From: JABCZZ01 sp964454545 | GTDB taxonomy: Bacteria; Pseudomonadota; Alphaproteobacteria; Rickettsiales; JABCZZ01 | Reading direction: 5' to 3' | DNA: 64,000 nt | NCBI GenBank assembly: GCA_964454545.1 | Contig: CAYVTI010000009.1 | Span: 1 to 64,000 of the forward strand | In this document: one piece after another, positions 63,501 to 64,000 of the stretch | Layout: every line of letters starts with the position of its first letter | Position numbering within the stretch: the first letter of the stretch is position 1 | Made by a program: the position numbers and the translations under genes | The notes under the pieces: generated by a model | Told to the model about the DNA's origin: nothing | What the model saw: the letters and a program-made list of their open reading frames with translations, nothing else | Database searches by the model: none

Positions 63501-63943
63501 TAAGGAGTCCCCGGGGTCGTACTTGACGGCCCAGCTCCCCAGACAGGAAAGTTCGCCGCTTGCAGCTGCGAAGGCGTGAGGAATTGCTTCGTCTGCGTTA
63601 CTCCGTTAGAGTCCGTATAATATCCAGTGCCAGTACTGGCATCGAATGTATCCATGCCATCCAACGAACCAACCGGAGTATCCCGACCAACAGTACAGTA
63701 ACTCATGTTAAATGCAGGGTATCCGTCAGCCGTAAGCCCCAATGGTTGTGGCTGGCCTGGTACGTTCCCATACCTGGCGCATGCCGTATAATAAGGTCCG
63801 GTATGTTGCGGCAGGGGCTGTTGCTGTGCGAAAGAAAGACCGGGGGAAAACAAGGTTAGCAAAATTGCCAGGCATGAAGACAAGAAATATAAATTGTGAT
63901 CGGAGCACGATGAATTATATTCTGTCACGGATGGATTTCCCAT
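60524..63943 (-). CDS. Secreted multidomain protein: two CHAP-like domains, lectin-like propeller and Cys-rich tail
   Basis: The 1139-residue protein has a signal peptide (cleavage near FSPGLSFA-QQ, residue 39). Residues 150-300 and 390-510 are CHAP-like peptidase/amidase domains. The first has Cys157 (GYMCDELAHRY) and His248 (SSHIAVV), the second Cys398 (GYQCEEFAYRY), His472 (NGHVAIV) and Glu494 (VVEQNWG). Residues 535-1040 contain repeats such as EIEVFYVANDNTIWHVWQ and EIFYFGGDGAVWHIWE, like the DUF346/PLL lectin beta-propeller. A proline linker and a Cys-rich C-terminal module follow. It likely cuts and binds cell-wall material; the target is unknown. Confidence 0.82.
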   Translation of the reverse strand: MGNPSVTEYNSSCSDHNLYFLSSCLAILLTLFSPGLSFAQQQPLPQHTGPYYTACARYGNVPGQPQPLGLTADGYPAFNMSYCTVGRDTPVGSLDGMDTFDASTGTGYYTDSNGVTQTKQFLTPSQLQAANFPVWGAGPSSTTPGTPYQSWWSGYMCDELAHRYFHFKWHVDINYPSIPDDLCQEYINSNKATTSKYWSPANGAVYVDPVKQGPKVGDVVVYSNSFPGVSILDQTRCNENSSWVPSSHIAVVRAVYGKPSDPGGLTFDAVNENWDDCGGAPCSSSGIATGINSACACVFVHATGNGGETCSNAAGSTGTVSGGNLLSACADNSSMIETASIDGIPAFYNKNTCPALLDHSCCSDNTELNLFSDNKGLSYATMPPIGGFATEYGWGYQCEEFAYRYVYGRFGIKLPPVPSAWQMCGLDSSEITTYWASGNGTPDYSSYTPVHGDVMVFFAGPNACQVGGSNGHVAIVADKPSAAPNDPSKIWVVEQNWGNGGNEPRSADKSCARCYMHINKNPVSGSSAAACRTEPYALATYMTGPAVVLDGPSGQSQNSQSGALVVFVSKDGQLYYKAQKGQSGGANHDDWDDTPKNTNGWTVIDGANNLLGDPVVVAHGLINASQAPLGISSSQAIDAGEIEVFYVANDNTIWHVWQTKNTSVRGGTWSKPAQIGGANAVAASQITAYKNIAAFQNVLFYVNDKQQIQSIYTPLFNNYSYDPAQTGNSYTWHTPVTISTKGVAGSGCSGNGCGSSGAVSNIIVTAGEGVNASNSSPDLYLFYAGTDKSVQMIKAVGAMGNNFIDPAAINWPIPQPITSDAAVQQDTVTSNLSATGGGGGPVNVYFRGKNYGIVGVPPSPGSVATGCSSANNCGGWTGALGPPININGQSTSDIAVREMLGYTELFYRSGEGGLEYIKQIIDTSQPPNILGWGGHNTLVGTQMAQTCSPYVQHCPCVSSPGSPATSACPKDMTQYCYWGPENTTALPYINNGYTIFSVPALGLNYDWRSEIFYFGGDGAVWHIWETAAPTYTNPYPAWSCVDSLGGPQLPPPPPAPQNQPGPANPCSGLQLNASCGLSASGSGLYCGGNAVCGMAGDKNTLYTCQQVGNQFITTSQQYCGAPPHTCIVAPLANQADYCQ

Positions 63944-64000
63944 AAAAGAACCTTACATCATTTATGGGATAATAATAACACGAAAGTGTTAATCTTTTAT

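Noticed and set aside
1..64000. CRISPR arrays, rRNA genes and complete insertion sequences
   Set aside because: No regularly spaced direct repeats, rRNA-like sequence or transposase frame was seen anywhere in the window.

Overview
The window looks like chromosome of an alphaproteobacterium of intermediate GC. The signs are a divergent DUF1476 (ATP synthase zeta-like) / purC-purS pair, a bamA-skp-lpxD-fabZ-lpxA-lpxI-lpxB block, DUF2336 proteins, a CHAD protein and a Flp-type pilin. A DUF2610 protein, an eukaryote-like (type 2) IleRS, a GluRS with a KRIGG-containing signature, and palindromic repeats inserted in frame in housekeeping genes all recall Rickettsiales or related lineages. That placement is inference; no rRNA is present. 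The organism has a complete LPS/outer-membrane programme and a chemotaxis pathway, so it is not a strongly reduced endosymbiont.

Layout. 1-2.6 kb: rsmI (5' truncated), yraN, a BON lipoprotein and gshB. 2.7-7.0 kb (-): gpsA and ileS. 7.0-8.5 kb (-): an unrecognised 264-residue protein, DUF2610 and DUF1476. 8.5-9.6 kb (+): purC, purS. 9.7-10.6 kb (-): fabG and a 55-residue Flp pilin. 10.7-12.3 kb (+): an alpha/beta hydrolase and an exported intradiol-dioxygenase-like protein. 12.3-19.6 kb (-): the lipid A / outer-membrane block. 19.7-20.9 kb (-): arsC-like and ubiA. 21-23.7 kb (+): an Fsr-type exporter and manC. 23.7-27.2 kb (-): recR, a PAS-degenerate GGDEF protein and a GT2-SDR fusion. 27.2-30.6 kb (+): addA. 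30.7-33.2 kb (-): xerD and an ArnT-like glycosyltransferase. 33.4-36.2 kb (+): greA and two tandem DUF2336 genes.

36.2-43.7 kb is the accessory region. It begins at a tRNA-Gly(CCC) followed by a frameshifted, truncated integrase. It then carries a probable type-44 polymorphic toxin with a candidate immunity gene, a 771-residue orphan, an ammonia-lyase-fold protein lacking the Ala-Ser-Gly MIO triad, and a VirK/YbjX protein.

43.8-48.9 kb: a DUF374 acyltransferase, a DEAD-box helicase, a cold-shock protein with a structured leader, a DegP-type protease and a CHAD protein. 49.2-56.3 kb: chemotaxis, with a soluble PAS-MCP (+) facing a cheA-cheW-cheY-cheZ-cheB-cheR operon (-). 56.5-60.5 kb (+): hisI, a Phd/PIN toxin-antitoxin pair with a visible promoter, gltX and cysS. 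60.5-63.9 kb (-): a 1139-residue secreted protein with two CHAP-like domains, a lectin-like propeller region and a Cys-rich tail.

The strongest points for follow-up are the MIO-less lyase homologue, the toxin/immunity pair on the tRNA-Gly island, the secreted double-CHAP protein, and several different palindromic repeats, three of them in frame inside ileS, addA and cysS. No CRISPR array, complete insertion sequence or rRNA was seen. No second copy of the tRNA 3' end was found to mark the far edge of the island.
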